A DNA stretch of 64,000 bases from Calliphora vicina (Eukaryota; Arthropoda; Insecta; Diptera; Calliphoridae). The position numbers and the translations under genes are program-made. The DNA is taken from NCBI RefSeq assembly GCF_958450345.1, contig NC_088781.1:72179240-72243239 (forward strand). The letters run 5' to 3'. The notes under the pieces were generated by a model. It was given only the letters and a program-made list of their open reading frames with translations. It ran no database searches and had not been told where the DNA came from. Shown here one piece after another: positions 1-12,700 of this stretch. Position 1 is the first letter of the stretch; the number at the start of each line of letters is the position of its first letter.

Positions 1-778
1 TCTCACCATATTTACAAGTCTATGGGTTTGTCCGATAGTACTGTGTTTTCTTCTAAATCCAAATTGATGATTCGAAATACAATTGTTTTCAGTTAACATC
101 GGGTACAACTTGTTCATAAGTATCTTCTCAAATAGCTTTGATATATTAGACAATAGGCTGATGGGTCTGTATGATTCTAGTTTTGTGTGATCTTTTCCCG
201 GCTTGGGTATCATGGTAACCAGTGAAACCTTCCATTCTGGAGGATAATATTCAAGACGTAATATATCATTAAAAATAAAAAGAATTATTTTTATTGCTAT
301 CCGGGGTAGCTCCATAAGCATCTTGTTGCTGATCTTGTCCATACCAGGCGCTTTCTTGGGATTTAAATCAACAATAGCATTTTCGATTTCTCGAATCTCA
401 AAACGTAGGGGTACGGCTGCTCCAAAATGGGATGCAACAGGTGGCAACTCAATTGCTTCGTTTGATGTGTTCGGTGTAAATACTTTTTTTAAATGATTAA
501 CAAACAGATTCCCTTTTTCAGTATCATTTCTTGCCCAACCACCACTTGAATTTCGCAAATGGGACTTACATATAACGGGTCTTTTAAAACTTTTTGTTGC
601 TCGCCATAATGAGTAATCCGATTGCGGGGTTGCGTCCAGGCTTTCTAAGTATTTATTCAATGATTCCATTTTTCGAAATTCCCAGAGCTTTTTAAGTCTT
701 TTTATACAATCTTTACGCTTCGATTTTAGTTGGGGGATCTGTGCAATTGCCACTCTCTTCGAAATCTTCTTTGTTTAG
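1..778 (-). mobile_element. Jockey-clade non-LTR retrotransposon, reverse transcriptase fragment
   Basis: Read on the minus strand, one open frame runs without a stop from about 778 to the left window edge. It contains the start of a reverse transcriptase: NPKKAPGMDKI near 365-330, IPKPGKDHTKLESYRPISLL near 210-140, and NHQFGFRRKHST near 70-30. These are the finger and palm motifs (RT blocks 1-3) of Jockey-type LINEs, which copy their RNA at a nicked target. The catalytic YxDD block would lie beyond the window, so activity cannot be judged. The upstream part (about 778-500) matches the linker between the endonuclease and RT of this clade. The element abuts a + strand BEL integrase fragment at about 780. 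Family assignment to Jockey rather than another LINE clade is from remembered motifs. Confidence 0.85.
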
Positions 779-782
779 GAAT

Positions 783-1703
783 AAAATGGATTTTTATTAC
801 CCCTTGTGACCCCAGTTCCGGTGGAGCATGGGAACGATTGGTGCAATCGATAAAAAAGACATTGGCTGTATTAATGAATGAGGTAGCACCTAAATTAGAT
901 ATCTTCCAAAGCCTAATTAATTCGAGACCGTTAACTCACATTCCCACAAGTACTCAAGATCCGGTACTGTTGACACCATGGTGTAATGATTATAAGGTGT
1001 ATGCGTTACGGGCAACAAATACAACAATACAAAAACAAATAACTTTTATAGTGTCAAAAACAGCTGCATAATGTATACAAATTACAGCAAAAAAAATGTT
1101 GACAAGATGAAAGTTGTAAACAAACTAGAGCAAAAAATAGTCAGATGTTTGGTTAATGTCACCTTGTATATCATTACACCATGGTTGACACCCAACCATT
1201 TTTTGTTAGGAACAACAAATTCTACTCAAACTCCAAGCGAATTCGAAAAAAGATTGCTAAACATGCGAAAACAATGGCGAATACTTCAGAATTTAAAGAA
1301 CGGGTTTTGGGTACGTTGGATAAAAGAGTACTTGCCTGACCTAACTCGCCGTGTAAAGTGGTGTTTGCCTACAAGGAGAGGTGGGCGAATCCTATAAACA
1401 TATTGCGGTAGTGATGGCACTGTGCGATCAGCAGATATTAAAACTATCGATGGTATTTTCAAAAGACCTGCATCAAAACAAGCACCTTTAGACTTGGACG
1501 ATGCCTAATGGTGAATTTCCCTAAGTCAATTCACGGGGGTGTGATATTGTGAATGTTTTACTTGTTTAATTGTTTAAATATTTTTATATCAAATCTACAT
1601 TTACGTTATGTACCATAATTACTAATATCTCGCTATTTTAGTGAATAAACAATTTAATACCATTTGTTCAACCCAAAAACTTCTTTCATTCGGATCATCA
1701 ACA
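783..1703 (+). mobile_element. BEL/Pao element remnant: integrase C-terminus and possible 3' LTR
   Basis: From 783 the frame reads KWIFITPCDPSSGGAWERLV and then NSRPLTHIPT, followed after an insertion by LTPNHFLLGTTNSTQTP (about 1187-1240). The same blocks occur in the intact integrase at 37500-37760 of this window. GGAWER holds the catalytic Glu of the DDE triad. The fragment is split by the miniature element at 977-1183 and by frameshifts and stops. After the coding remnant comes a purine-rich run (cacggggg, about 1532-1540), then a stretch starting TGTGATATTG and ending near 1703 that could be a short 3' LTR. The LTR call is tentative; the integrase identity is firm. Confidence 0.8.
977..1183. 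mobile_element. 207-bp hAT-like MITE inside BEL integrase
   Basis: The ends are inverted repeats (CATGGTGTAATGAT at the left, and its complement at the right). The flanks carry the 8-bp direct repeat gttgacac (969-976 and 1184-1191). Removing the insertion and one repeat restores the integrase reading LLTPNHFLLG, which proves it is an insertion. An 8-bp duplication and a CA start are typical of hAT transposons. It has no coding capacity. Confidence 0.85.
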
Positions 1704-2451
1704 CGGCAGTTTCAAAACTCCAATTTCAAGTTTTTCAATTTTTCTTAAAAAAAAATTCAGAATTTTTTGATCATCACATTGGGATTCATTGAGAACCTAA
1801 TATGGAATAAAAATATGAAAAAAGTATGACAATACCTCTTATAGTTTTTCCGTACCTGCGATTTCAATTTTGAGATTTTCGAGAAAAACTAATTTTTTGG
1901 CCATATTTTGGGCAAAATTTTTACAAAAACTGAAAAAATTGCCTTTTTTCCCCTTGTAAATGCATTTCAAAACTTCAGAGTCGTTGCGTCACCAGTTAAC
2001 GTTATCCTATCATCATAATATTTTACACATGTGTTTATACAATACATAGAACAATTCTAGTGGGGGGGGCCTGTACGTACAAACTATTTTTCATCCATAC
2101 AATCTTGGAGCACTCTTATGTACATATAAACATACATACCTTTTATTTTCTTTGTCCATATTATATAAAAAACACTTTGGTTAGATACCAAAGTAATGGT
2201 TTTTATGATAGGAACATTGGCGTAGATAGGGGAGTGCTGGGGTGTCAAAACCACCCCAGAATCGCATCTGCCCATCCCAGATAATAATTTGGAAGTCGCA
2301 GAAAGATTTTTTTGGATTTGTAGATTGTTCCGTTAAGAGATTCCTGTGCCCTAGAACATTAATCATGGGATTTTTGGAACCCAAAAAGTTAAAAAATAAT
2401 CCAATGACAAGCTAAAATAAAGGAGTAAAATCCGCAAGCCATTTTGGTTCA
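1704..2451. other. AT-rich interval without genes
   Basis: I see no coding frame worth calling. A G-rich stretch (2058-2070) and the segment 2205-2290 (containing ggggtgtcaaaaccacccc, a small palindrome) probably belong to the damaged hAT element whose coding tail follows at 2452. Confidence 0.4.
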
Positions 2452-2655
2452 TTGTTTATTCGACAGGCTAAACTTAGTTATTATGGATTCGTGTTCACAC
2501 ATATCATCAGCGCAAACATTCTTATCATAGAGGCATTATGCATTACTATTAGTTCTGCTAGTTGCGAAAGAAGTTTCTCAGCTATACGTAGAATAAAACA
2601 ATGGTTACGTAGGGCAATGCTTCAGGAACGATTTTCAAATTTAGCAGTTTTTTAT
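2452..2655 (+). pseudogene. hAT transposase C-terminal (dimerisation) fragment
   Basis: The frame contains SSASCERSFSAIRRIKQWLR followed by QERFSNLAV. This is the signature of the C-terminal dimerisation domain of hAT transposases (SASCERSFS..., then ...ERFSNLAL). Only about 65 codons survive. There is no start codon, and the frame is cut at 2653 by a mini-me-like element. It is a dead remnant. Confidence 0.8.
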
Positions 2656-2978
2656 ACCCTTCACCTTCGTGAGAAGGGTATATATAAGTTTGTCATTCCG
2701 TTTGTAATTTCTACATTTTTCATTTCCGACCCTATAAAGTATATATATTCTGGATCCTTATAGATACCGGAGTCGATTAAGCCATGTCCGTCTGTATGTC
2801 TGTCTGCCCGTCTGTTAGTTAAAATCAATTTTCTGAAGACCCCAGATATCTTCAGGATCCAAATCTTCAATAATTCTGTCAGACATGCTTTCGAGAAGTT
2901 TGCTATTTAAAATCAGCAAAATCCGTCCATAAATAACGGAGATATGAGCAAAAAACCGGGACAACCTCGATTTTTTTA
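2653..2978 (-). mobile_element. mini-me/Helentron-like repeat, copy 1
   Basis: It opens with the hairpin tataccctt...aagggtata, then carries the conserved block around ggatccttatagat and a short GTCY-type microsatellite (2787-2816), and ends near acaacctcgattt. The same blocks recur at 10640, 16498, 50036 and 51909. The combination of a terminal hairpin with an internal (GTCY)n proto-microsatellite is known from dipteran mini-me elements and from DINE-1 (non-autonomous Helentrons). Assignment is by this layout only. Confidence 0.65.
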
Positions 2979-2989
2979 ATAGCGATATT

Positions 2990-3610
2990 TATATGATGTT
3001 TATGCTAATTTAAGTGATTTTCGGAAGTAAACTTTATATGGGGGCTATGGTTAAATATGGGCCGATCCACAAAAAATTTAGTGTTGTGATTTCTTTCAGC
3101 ACGAAACTTATTTTTGCTGAATTTCGTATGGATACTGCAATTCTGAAGGCAATTATAGACCATAGAACCATATTTCGGGAAGAAATCATGAACTGATTCT
3201 TATAATTTTCACCAGAGTTAGTCCTTTTATTATAAAAATTACGTGTGTAAAGTTTTATGGTATTATCTGCAATATATTTACACAAATAACCAAAAACATG
3301 TGAAAATTGTCAATTTTTTTTTAGGTTGTCTCACATTTCTACTGAACCGATTTTGCTGGTTTTCAATACCAAACTGCTTAGGACAACAATAAACATATTT
3401 TTTGTAAGTCCACCAATTTTGTTTGCGTATTTAGGACGTGAGCGTGTTTTACCCAAACACACAGACGTACATGGCTCAATCGACTTAGAATTTCGTAAGG
3501 ATCAAGAAAATATATACTTTGTTGGGTCTCAGATGAATATTTCTCAATGTTACACACGGAATGACATTCTTTTATATACCCTCATTCACCACTTGTGGTG
3601 GTGGATTTGG
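2990..3610 (+). mobile_element. Helentron-like repeat, second subfamily (partial)
   Basis: It matches the right half of the 24003-26008 element: tatatgggggctatgg near 3037, the block tcaatcgacttagaattt near 3476, and a closing ataccctcattcaccac hairpin near 3578-3605. The left half is missing. Translated frames here are accidental. Confidence 0.6.
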
Positions 3611-4159
3611 GCCCCCTGTTGTGGGTTTGTGGAACTATTTATAAAAATACAAAAAACATCAATTGTACTAATTTTTGAAATCAGATTTGCAATATATTAA
3701 ACCGTTTTTGCTCTACAAAAAAATGTGCTCAAAATCCGCGTCTTTAGATGCATGCGTTGAACCACCACAAGGAGTGAAAACTTGAACTCTAATATATATG
3801 TATACAATATTCCATTTTTAAATAGAGCATAGATATAAATAAATCTTTTAAACTCAAAAAATTTATTTTGTCTAACTAATATAGTAAGGAACAAATAACA
3901 GTTTAGATCAAAAGGTAAATTAAAAAAACCCCATTTAAATATAAAAAAAAATATATAAAAATATTTTATAAAATAAATTAGCAGTTTCAAATATTGAAAA
4001 TGAAGTAGTTATGTTAGCAAACTAAATTTTTGTGATATTTTAGTTTTGTTTTAATAAAAAATTATTTTTTTTTAAAAAAAATTGTGTATTTTTACTATTT
4101 GGGAAGTGCACTTGCCCACCCAGGAAAGGAATGAAATTAAACATGGAATTAAAGCCAAT
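3611..4159. other. AT-rich spacer
   Basis: Extremely AT-rich with long A and T runs. I see no gene, RNA or clear repeat boundary here. Confidence 0.5.
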
Positions 4160-5020
4160 GGCCCATAATCATAGTCAGAAATAAATTATATTTTAAGAGA
4201 AATAAAGTCGTCTTTGCTTAAGAGTGGACTTTAGGTCTACCATAGACAAGATAAAATATACTCTTGACGTTAAAGTCGACTGTAAAAATAAAACCAGCTG
4301 AAGCTGTTATTAACTCATTTAACAACATCATCAGCTGTTCTTCCTCAAGTAAAAAAGTTCGACAACAAGTCAAACATGTTTGTGTTACAAGATATTGGCA
4401 GAGATTTTGCAATTATTAACCTTCGCTTTACCAAAGGTTTTTTATATACATGGTTTACCAATACCCACCCGGGTGACACTACACTTTTATAAATATATGC
4501 GACGAACGAAATTTTAAAAAATTGAAAAAACCTTATAAAAAGTTGAAAGTGTTTCTATTAAATTCTGTAGAACTCTAGAATTTGTTCAGTGAGTACAAAT
4601 TTCATTTAAATCGAAACAAAATTAAAAAAAATATTAAACCAATAAAATCGATGTGGTCACCCGGGTGGGTATTGGTAAAGCGAAGGTTAAACGGTTAACA
4701 ATAAAATTAGAACCAAAATATCCTTATTATGATATTAATCTTATTTTTTGCATTTTTCCAACACAATTTGCTTTTTTTCTTTAGATTTCGCTGTTACTTT
4801 TATTGTTTACCTTTTTTGCTTTTTTTTAATTTTCTATGTCAGCTTTTTGTATATTGTATGAAAACATTTTCTACATTTGAGGTGGCACCCAGTTAAAGTC
4901 GATTCAATTTAAAACACACTTTAATTTTGACTATAGTTGCAAAATAATTAAAAGCAGGTTTTTATTTTAAAGTTGTTTCTAAATAGAACCGACTTTAGTG
5001 TTTGACTATGATTATGGGCC
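4160..5020. mobile_element. 861-bp TIR element (GGCCCATAATCATAGTCA ends)
   Basis: The terminal inverted repeats GGCCCATAATCATAGTCA are near-perfect. The flanks share the 3-bp repeat aat (4157-4159 and 5021-5023). No transposase is encoded. A 3-bp duplication with GGCCC ends suggests the PIF/Harbinger group, but its usual TWA target is not matched exactly. A TTAA-type MITE is nested inside it (4420-4686). Confidence 0.65.
4420..4686. mobile_element. 267-bp MITE with TTAA target duplication
   Basis: TTAA at 4416-4419 and 4687-4690 flanks inverted repeats beginning CCTTCGCTTTACCA. After a short left-end insertion the arms continue into ATACCCACCCGGGTGAC. TTAA duplication is typical of piggyBac-like and Kolobok elements. 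It is non-coding. Confidence 0.7.
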
Positions 5021-5738
5021 AATATGTTTATTTATTTATTTCTATTATTTAATTCATTATTCTGAAAAAAATAATAAAAAAGTATGTTAAAATCTATTTA
5101 TCTTACGAAACATGACATGTAATTGTTTTTGCTTTAACAAAAATTTAATATAAACCGGTTGACCGTTTTTTTAGAAGACAAACCGGAAACCGGTTTTTTT
5201 GTAAACTCTACTAGCCATCCAACTTTGGGTTAAATAAATTTGACATCTCTGTTATTATGTGCCCGTATTTTTATTTCCGTATCGTATGTACGCATTATGA
5301 GCGCTGTTAAGGAACGCAGAAGGTCAATACTACGTTAATGAATATTTAAAGAAAACTTGCGTTAAAGAAAGATTGGTCAACTAAAAAGTTAAAATTATTA
5401 AATTAAAGTTCTAAAATCACTCGTTACTTACTTTATTACTTATGTATGTATATAAATATGTTTGTAAATTAATAAATGTTTATTTTTGTTAATGTAAGTA
5501 TGTATGTTTGTTTTGTGACTTCTAGTGAATGTGCAAAAAGAATTTATCGATTTTTCCTCTTATGTTTTTATTTTTTTTTACAGATTTGTTTAGATTATTT
5601 TTTATTTTGATGGTGGTGGCTCAGAATCAACAAACAATTGTGAGTGGTACGAATAGTCGTATAATTAAAACAGTTAATTGTTTATTGAGGTTGGAAAAAG
5701 TAGAATTGTGATTCAAGTGTTGAGATTGAGAGTACATT
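5021..5738 (+). promoter_or_regulatory. 5' flank and probable 5' UTR of the TBC1D16-like gene
   Basis: This interval directly precedes the TBC start codon. It contains a possible 5' UTR intron (donor-like gtaagt at 5493; acceptor-like tttttttttacag ending 5583). An in-frame TGA at 5727-5729 just upstream of the ATG fixes the translation start. A small palindromic repeat rich in aaccggtt lies at 5153-5200 and recurs at 6800-6850. No TATA box can be named with confidence. Confidence 0.4.
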
Positions 5739-6704
5739 ATGCCCATCGCAAATATTCTTAAGAAGGCATCAAGCTTAATACTTGGTGAAGAGAAAATAAA
5801 CGAAAAAATCGATATAGTGTACGAAGACAACGAAATTCTCTTTTGTAAAAATAATGTCTGCATACATCCGCCAATTGTAGCTCGACAAGAATGTGACATG
5901 CTACACTATCCAGGTTACTTAACGGTTACAACGAAAACATTTGTTGACCAATACAACAGCGCCAAACGGCCAACATTGCTTCTTACATGGATACCGAATT
6001 CCTGTCTTTGCAAGTGCCCATCGGCCGATGAGAACTCTACTTTGGACTACATTCGAGGTCCATTGCCGCCATTTTCTTATGGAAAAGTAGAGAAGGTTTA
6101 TGCAGGCAGAAGTATTAGCCACGAGGGTGATGATGTCAACAAGACAAAACATTCGGAGCATATTGCGGCTGCTCAAAGTGATATTGGAAAAGAAGACGAT
6201 GTAACTGCTACAGTAGATATGCAGGAACTACGTAACGAGTTACAGCCCTTGTTGGGGGGAAAGAAAGCTTCTTTGGAAGATTTGGAGGCATTAATAAAAA
6301 AGAATCCAATAACATCTGTTAATATAACAATATCAAATCCGCAAATAGAGAATGCCAATATATCACAAACGTACAATTGTGTGGTTGTTGCAGATCGGGA
6401 ACAATTGCAGCTTAATTCTGATGGATCTGTCTCAGACGACAACAATCCTAATTGGATGACGCCAGAATTGTTGGCATTCAAGCACAATCTTGCATTTCCA
6501 GATAGTGCTAATACAACACCAACCGTACGACGCAGAGTTAATATAAAATGTCGTCGATTTTCTGTTGACTTAAGTCAGATGCGATCGTTGCGTCTATTCT
6601 TTAATGACAACAGTTGTACATCGGGCCAGCTGGTGATCGCTTCTCGAGAATCGCAGTATAAAATATTACATTTTCATTATGGAGGATTGGATCATTTAGC
6701 ACAG
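5739..6704 (+). CDS. TBC1D16: TBC1D16-like gene, coding exon 1
   Basis: 322 codons ending in DHLAQ, followed by the donor gtaatc at 6705. It carries the N-terminal regulatory region, including an acidic, low-complexity middle (about residues 125-220). Reading continues a few codons into the intron before a stop, which confirms that splicing is needed. Confidence 0.93.
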
Positions 6705-9700
6705 GTAATCAATAAATTTTAAAATGTGTCTATTTAAAAACTGGGTTAATCGACGAAATGTACTGTATCCCAAGTAGTGTTTATAAAAAACCGTCATTTT
6801 AAAAAACCGGTTTGACGGTTAACCGACTTCGAAAAAACCGGTTAACCGGCATTGAATGGAATTATTTAAACAATACAGTATACATTGCTTAAAAATTTTT
6901 AGTTTTTAGTAGTCAGGAATGATAATATATAATAACTATAATTATGCCAAAGTGCTGGTCCATTTTATTTTGTAAAAATTTCAAAATTACACTCTGTTAG
7001 TTGAAAAAACTGTCAAGCAGGGCACCCGGTGGGTTAAGCTAATTCGGGTACGCTGAATTCAGTGGTGCTAACCGTTTTTTTAGGTTAGCTCGTATTTTCG
7101 AGGAATACCGTTATTTCGAAAATGGAGGAGGTTGCACAACTGGAGATGCTAATCGGGACTGATTTTTTAAAATCCCGGGGTTCGGAATTCTTATAAGAAA
7201 GAAACGTTTGATGTCTTTACAATTGAAAGAAAATTTTTTATTTAGCAATTAATTATTATTAGACTCTAAAAAGCATAAAATACTTGCATGAGTACATTAT
7301 ATAAGAAGAAATAACAATAAAGTATGTACATTAGGGTGGGTCGATTTTTTCACGAAAAATCGTATAGCAGAAACGCATTCTACAGAAAATTCTAAGAAAT
7401 CTTCCCCAAGAAACCATAGGTCTAAAATCAAATCCTATTTTGCGCATTTCGTGTTTTATCCAATAAAAAAATCTATTAAAAAAAATATTTCTGAAATATC
7501 ATTGGATAAAATACGAAATTTGCAAGATAGTATTTGATTTTAGACCTATGGTTTCTTGAAACTGTCTTAGAATTTTCCATAGATTGCGTTTCTGCTATAC
7601 GATTTTTTACTTGTTGATCGTAGATACAAATCGACCCAGCCTAATGTACATACTGGTAAAAAACAGTACTTTAGTAAAAAGAAATGTGTTTATTTTAAAT
7701 AGCTTCTTAAGAGTACTATTGCATATACGGTTTCATCTGCCATTCTGGAACGTTTCCGTCATATGCTGCTACCGATAAACATCTTTCACATCGGCAAACC
7801 CGTTTGCAAACACTTATAATAAATCTGCAAGTATTTTCCTCTTGTTCTTTCAGAAATAAAATGATCTATTTCTTTTGCTAGTTGTAAATCTACATTATAA
7901 TTTGGGTTCGTTATTGTTATTTGTATTTTTTACATTTATTAATAATATCTTTTAGCCTTTTAGCAATCGAAATATTTTCATTTTGTTCGAGCTCCTCATC
8001 TGAGATAAAATCAATTTCATTTCATGAGGATTTAAATTGAGTTTTGTTAGATAACAAAAAAAAAGTGAAAAATTGAATTTCTAGAGCCCCACTCAAGGAA
8101 AACCAAAAATACTGTTATCCTTTATTAACTATATTATAGGAGTAGAGCTTAACAACTTTGCTGAACATCACTTTGCGATATTCGGGCATGTAGAATGTCA
8201 AAATCCACGAAAAAGGCACACAAAAATGACAATTTCTCCTATTTATTTATTTATTTATTTATTTATGAAAAACGGGATTTGGAAAATCCCGAAAATCCCG
8301 GGATTTAAAATTAAAAAATCCCGGGCTTCGGGGTTTAAGAAATCCCGAAAACCCCGGGATTTTCGAGAACGGGATTCCCTGTTTGGCATCTCTATGCCAA
8401 CATACAGTAGCGAGCATAAAAAATGCAACGCTATGCAATGTGATTTACAACAGCACTGATTTTGCTCAAAAAGGTATCCAATTGTCCACATTTGCTCTTT
8501 TCATATTCTTATTGATCATAGGCAATTATTGTATGACATTTTGTCCAATATTTTTTTACGTAAGAATAATTATAAAATTTTTAGTAAAAACAGTGGTAAA
8601 ATTGTGCGAGCAAAAAAAATGCAATTCTAAGAAACTAGACTTGATTTTAAAAATTTTGAAAAAAATAATTATAAAGATTGCTAAAACCTATAATACTGTT
8701 ACAATACAGTAATTTACTGTTAATACTAATAAATTCAAGGATATGAAATCTACAAAGGATAACAGAATTAACGAATGATGCATTTTCTGTTCAATATGGT
8801 GAATTTTTCGAAAACCAAGAAAATTTTAAGAATTTATATTTATTTCTTTAGCAATTTAAAATCTTGCGAATATTCTTTATGAAAAGGAAATCAAATAATT
8901 GTGTTGGTGTGCCTAAAACTGAGTGTATAAGAGCTCAAGATCAAAAGGATATGACTAGTTAATGTTAGAAGGGTGCTGAAATTTAATGCTAAAATAATAT
9001 CTGTGACCAGAAGGCCTGAGTAACAGATCGAAACTATCAGACACGAATAAATTAAAATTATGTTAATTGACCTTCCATATACGACTGCACCATTTTAAGC
9101 ATAAATGACCTACTTCGAAAAGCATAGGCGCTTAATTTATTTTTGTAAATAATATATGGTTTATTGAATTGAATTCTCCTTATTATATTTTCATCATTAG
9201 ATTATCTTTTGGAGGTTGCAATAGTCATAAATGTCCACATGTGTTCGTTTGAGTAGCATCAAATATATGATGTCACCTTCCACGGATCAGGTAACACAGC
9301 CTTGACTACTTCAATATCTAACATTTTAGTTTTATTTCAATAAAATCCAATTCAAACTAGCCATCACAATTCTTAATTATATCTAAATTTTTATAACGGA
9401 ATAGGAGTATGGCGTTTTTTGGATAAAATGTTTATCCTTTTGAATTTTTATATCCTTTAATTTGTTTGTATTAATAGATGGTAATGCAACATTGTTATAG
9501 TTTTTAGCAATTTTTTATAATTATTTTTTTTTAAATTTTAAAAATAAGTAAATTTCCGTAGCGTTGAATTTTTTTGCTTTCACAATTTTACCACTGTTAT
9601 TACTAAAAATTTTATAATTATCCTTACGTAAAAAAATATTGGACAAAATGTCATACTATAATATTTTTTTTTAAAAAGAGAAGTAACACTCAGGCAATTA

Positions 9701-12700
9701 ATTATGCCTATATATAAATGTGTTACTTTCTTTGGAAAGGGGATAGAGTGAAGAGAAAAAGGTGGTGAAAGGAGGAGAAAAGCTTTTATTTAACAACTCT
9801 GCAATTGCGCGTTATGTTTGTTATTAGTGCAGGTTGCAGCGCCTCTGGTGGTGAGATGGCGCCTTAGTCAAGCCAACAACCTTTATTTTATTATTTTACT
9901 TCGGTGGCGTTTTAGTGTTATACCACCGAAGGAGGGCGCTGTGATAAATATTAGTTATTAGTAAACTAATAATTATTATAAACTGATGTTGTTGATTGGC
10001 AGCGGCTGGGAATCGAACCCAGGCCACAAATACCATATCATGCTTAATGATCAAACGCGCTAACCAATTAAGCCACATCGCCCTTTAATAATAATACTAT
10101 AATTGCCAATGAGCAATAAGAATATAAAAACAGCAGATGTGTACAATTGGATATCTTTTAGAGCAAAATCAGTGCAGTTTAAAATCTCATTGCATAGCGT
10201 TGCATTTTTTATGCTCGCTACTGTATATTCGCGTAACTCAAAAACGGTTTAGTTTATTGAATAAACTGAAAAAACCGAAATTCCGAAACAAAATTACCTT
10301 TAAGTAAGGCTTGACATGTTTTTAATCTTCGTAGTCTACTATTCTACTTCCACAAAGTGGGTCAAAAGATCAATGGAAATATTGCTTTTGTTCTGGATGT
10401 CTACTAACACAATCATTTTAAACTCAATTATTTCGAAATGGCAAAAAAATTATACACTATTGTTTTATTAAGGGGACGATATAACTTTATTGTTTTTCGT
10501 GTTAGAGACAAATTTTTTCATGACTTCCTGGAGCAATATTCTCCGGGCACAAAGAGCAAACAATCAAACCGATTGTGGATCCGGGTTCGGCTTAATCCAG
10601 ATTTTCAAATATTTTGCTGAAACGTCATAACCAGATCTGTGCAGACCTATGTATGTTAAGGGCCGTTATTATACTTCAAAATAAAAATTTTAAATATTTT
10701 TAGGTAAACAAAATTTATTTTTTTTTGCAGTTTTTTTAATTTTTTTGGGAAAAAATTTTTGTTTTTCGAATTGTTTTTTAATTTTTTAATATTAGCGTAA
10801 AAAAAGGGGGGAAAATCGGGTTAAAAAATATTTTTTCCGATTTTGACCCATTGTAGGTCCAACTTACTATGGTTTTATATACGTCATTGCAAAGGTCTTT
10901 GAAATATATATCACTAGATATCCATATTGTCTATATTAATGACTTAGTAATCCAGATATAGGTCAAAAATCAGGTTGTCCTTGTTTTATCCTCATATCTC
11001 AGCCATTTGTGGACCGATTTTGCTGATTTTAAATAGCAAACTTCTCGAAAATTAATTTCAACAGACAGACAGACGGACATTGCTTAATCGACTCTGCTAT
11101 CTATAAGGATCCAGAATATATATACTTTATAGCAGTCATGCCCAAGCCCTATACTCTTGGTACTCTTTTGTTTTTGTAATTGCTCTTAGCTATAGGCTGT
11201 GTGTTTTGTATACTCACTAGAGCACTCAGCACTAGCAATACAAAATACACAAACAACTTTGTCTTATTATTTATTTTGTCGTTCTTCACAGAATACACGC
11301 GTGTTAAAGGCAACAACACTTTCGTATGCTTTGCTGGTAAACATTGACGATTGCGATCATCCATGTAGATTTTGTTTTTGTTTATCGTATGATATTTTAA
11401 AAATGTGTGTGTTGAAAGTGAGTTTTTTTTCTTTTTTATTTGTATGAATTGGTTTTAACAACAACAACCCAGCAGTTCTAGGAGACAGTACCGAACTAGT
11501 GATTTTACCCATCATTTAGGGTGGGAGCTAGTTACTTCAATAGCCACGTGACTAGTCATTTTAACACGGGCATGTCCTAGGCAGGGGGTCAATTGTCTCT
11601 TTTTGATTACAATGGGACTGTCTAATAGCTGGTCCAAAGTAGGCAACGCATTGGATTCACAAACTGCTTACATAGCGTCAGTTACATTGCTAGCTTTGTA
11701 ACTGGTTACTTGATCAGCTACTTGACTAGTTATTTTAACACGTGCATGTCCTAAGCAGGGGGTCCCTTTTGATTACAATGTGACTATCGGATAGCTGATC
11801 GAACGTAGTCAACGCTTCTGGTGGGTAAAATAAACTGCAGTACAAAAAAAAAATTTAAAGTGACTTCACCATAGGTTACTAAGAGACACTAAAGTGACTA
11901 TTGACTATGCTATGTTACATGCGATATCAGTATACTTAAGCAAAAATAAAAATAAACTGTATGAGAATTATATAAACACAATCTGTAAAAAACCAGTTTG
12001 TACGAATTACTCACAAAACCTTTAAAGTGACTACACTCTAGATTACTTAGAGACACTTAAGTGACAATAGTCTTCACGCTAGATTACTTGGGATGCATAA
12101 AGTAACCAATTGTCTTCTCTCTGCACTACAAAGTGCACACACGTGTCAAATGATCAAAATATATAAATTGGAGTTAGCCAAGTGATAAGACATTTGTGAC
12201 AATTACTGTCTTTAAGGGATACATTGACTACTTGCTTAACTGCTGGGAAATATTGAATAAAAAGTAGTTTTTCTTTAAATGTATTGGTGTTTACTCTTCC
12301 ATAAGGAACTTGTGGGCACCCCTGCTTTATAGGGTCGGTAATGAAAAATGTAGAAATTACAAACGGAATGACAAACTTATATGTACCCTTCTCACGAAGG
12401 TGAATGGGATTCACACATTAATAATGCATGCACACAAAAAAATAATCGAGGCTATATTAACTAAGCTTGCATAGTTAATTTCTTTTTATATGAAAACTAA
12501 AAACAAATTTTTATTATCTATGCCAATAGGCAATTCAAACAATAAACTTTACCTAAAAACTATGTTAATATAACTACATATGGATTGGAATTAGTAATTT
12601 GATGTTTGGTACCATAGAATAAACGCATAGAACGGAAGGAGAGAGGAAAAAATGACTCTCTTTTCACACATATAAAAACAAAATACATGTAATACATTCT

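Noticed and set aside
5529..5711. 60-codon frame before the TBC gene
   Set aside because: No ATG start, hydrophobic by AT bias, and it spans the probable 5' UTR acceptor site.
8226..8459. 77-codon KSRGF-like frame
   Set aside because: Produced by inverted cccggg repeats; the opposite strand gives a similar frame.
9893..10083. tRNA gene on the minus strand
   Set aside because: B box is good, but the acceptor stem does not pair and the body continues as a SINE-like unit.
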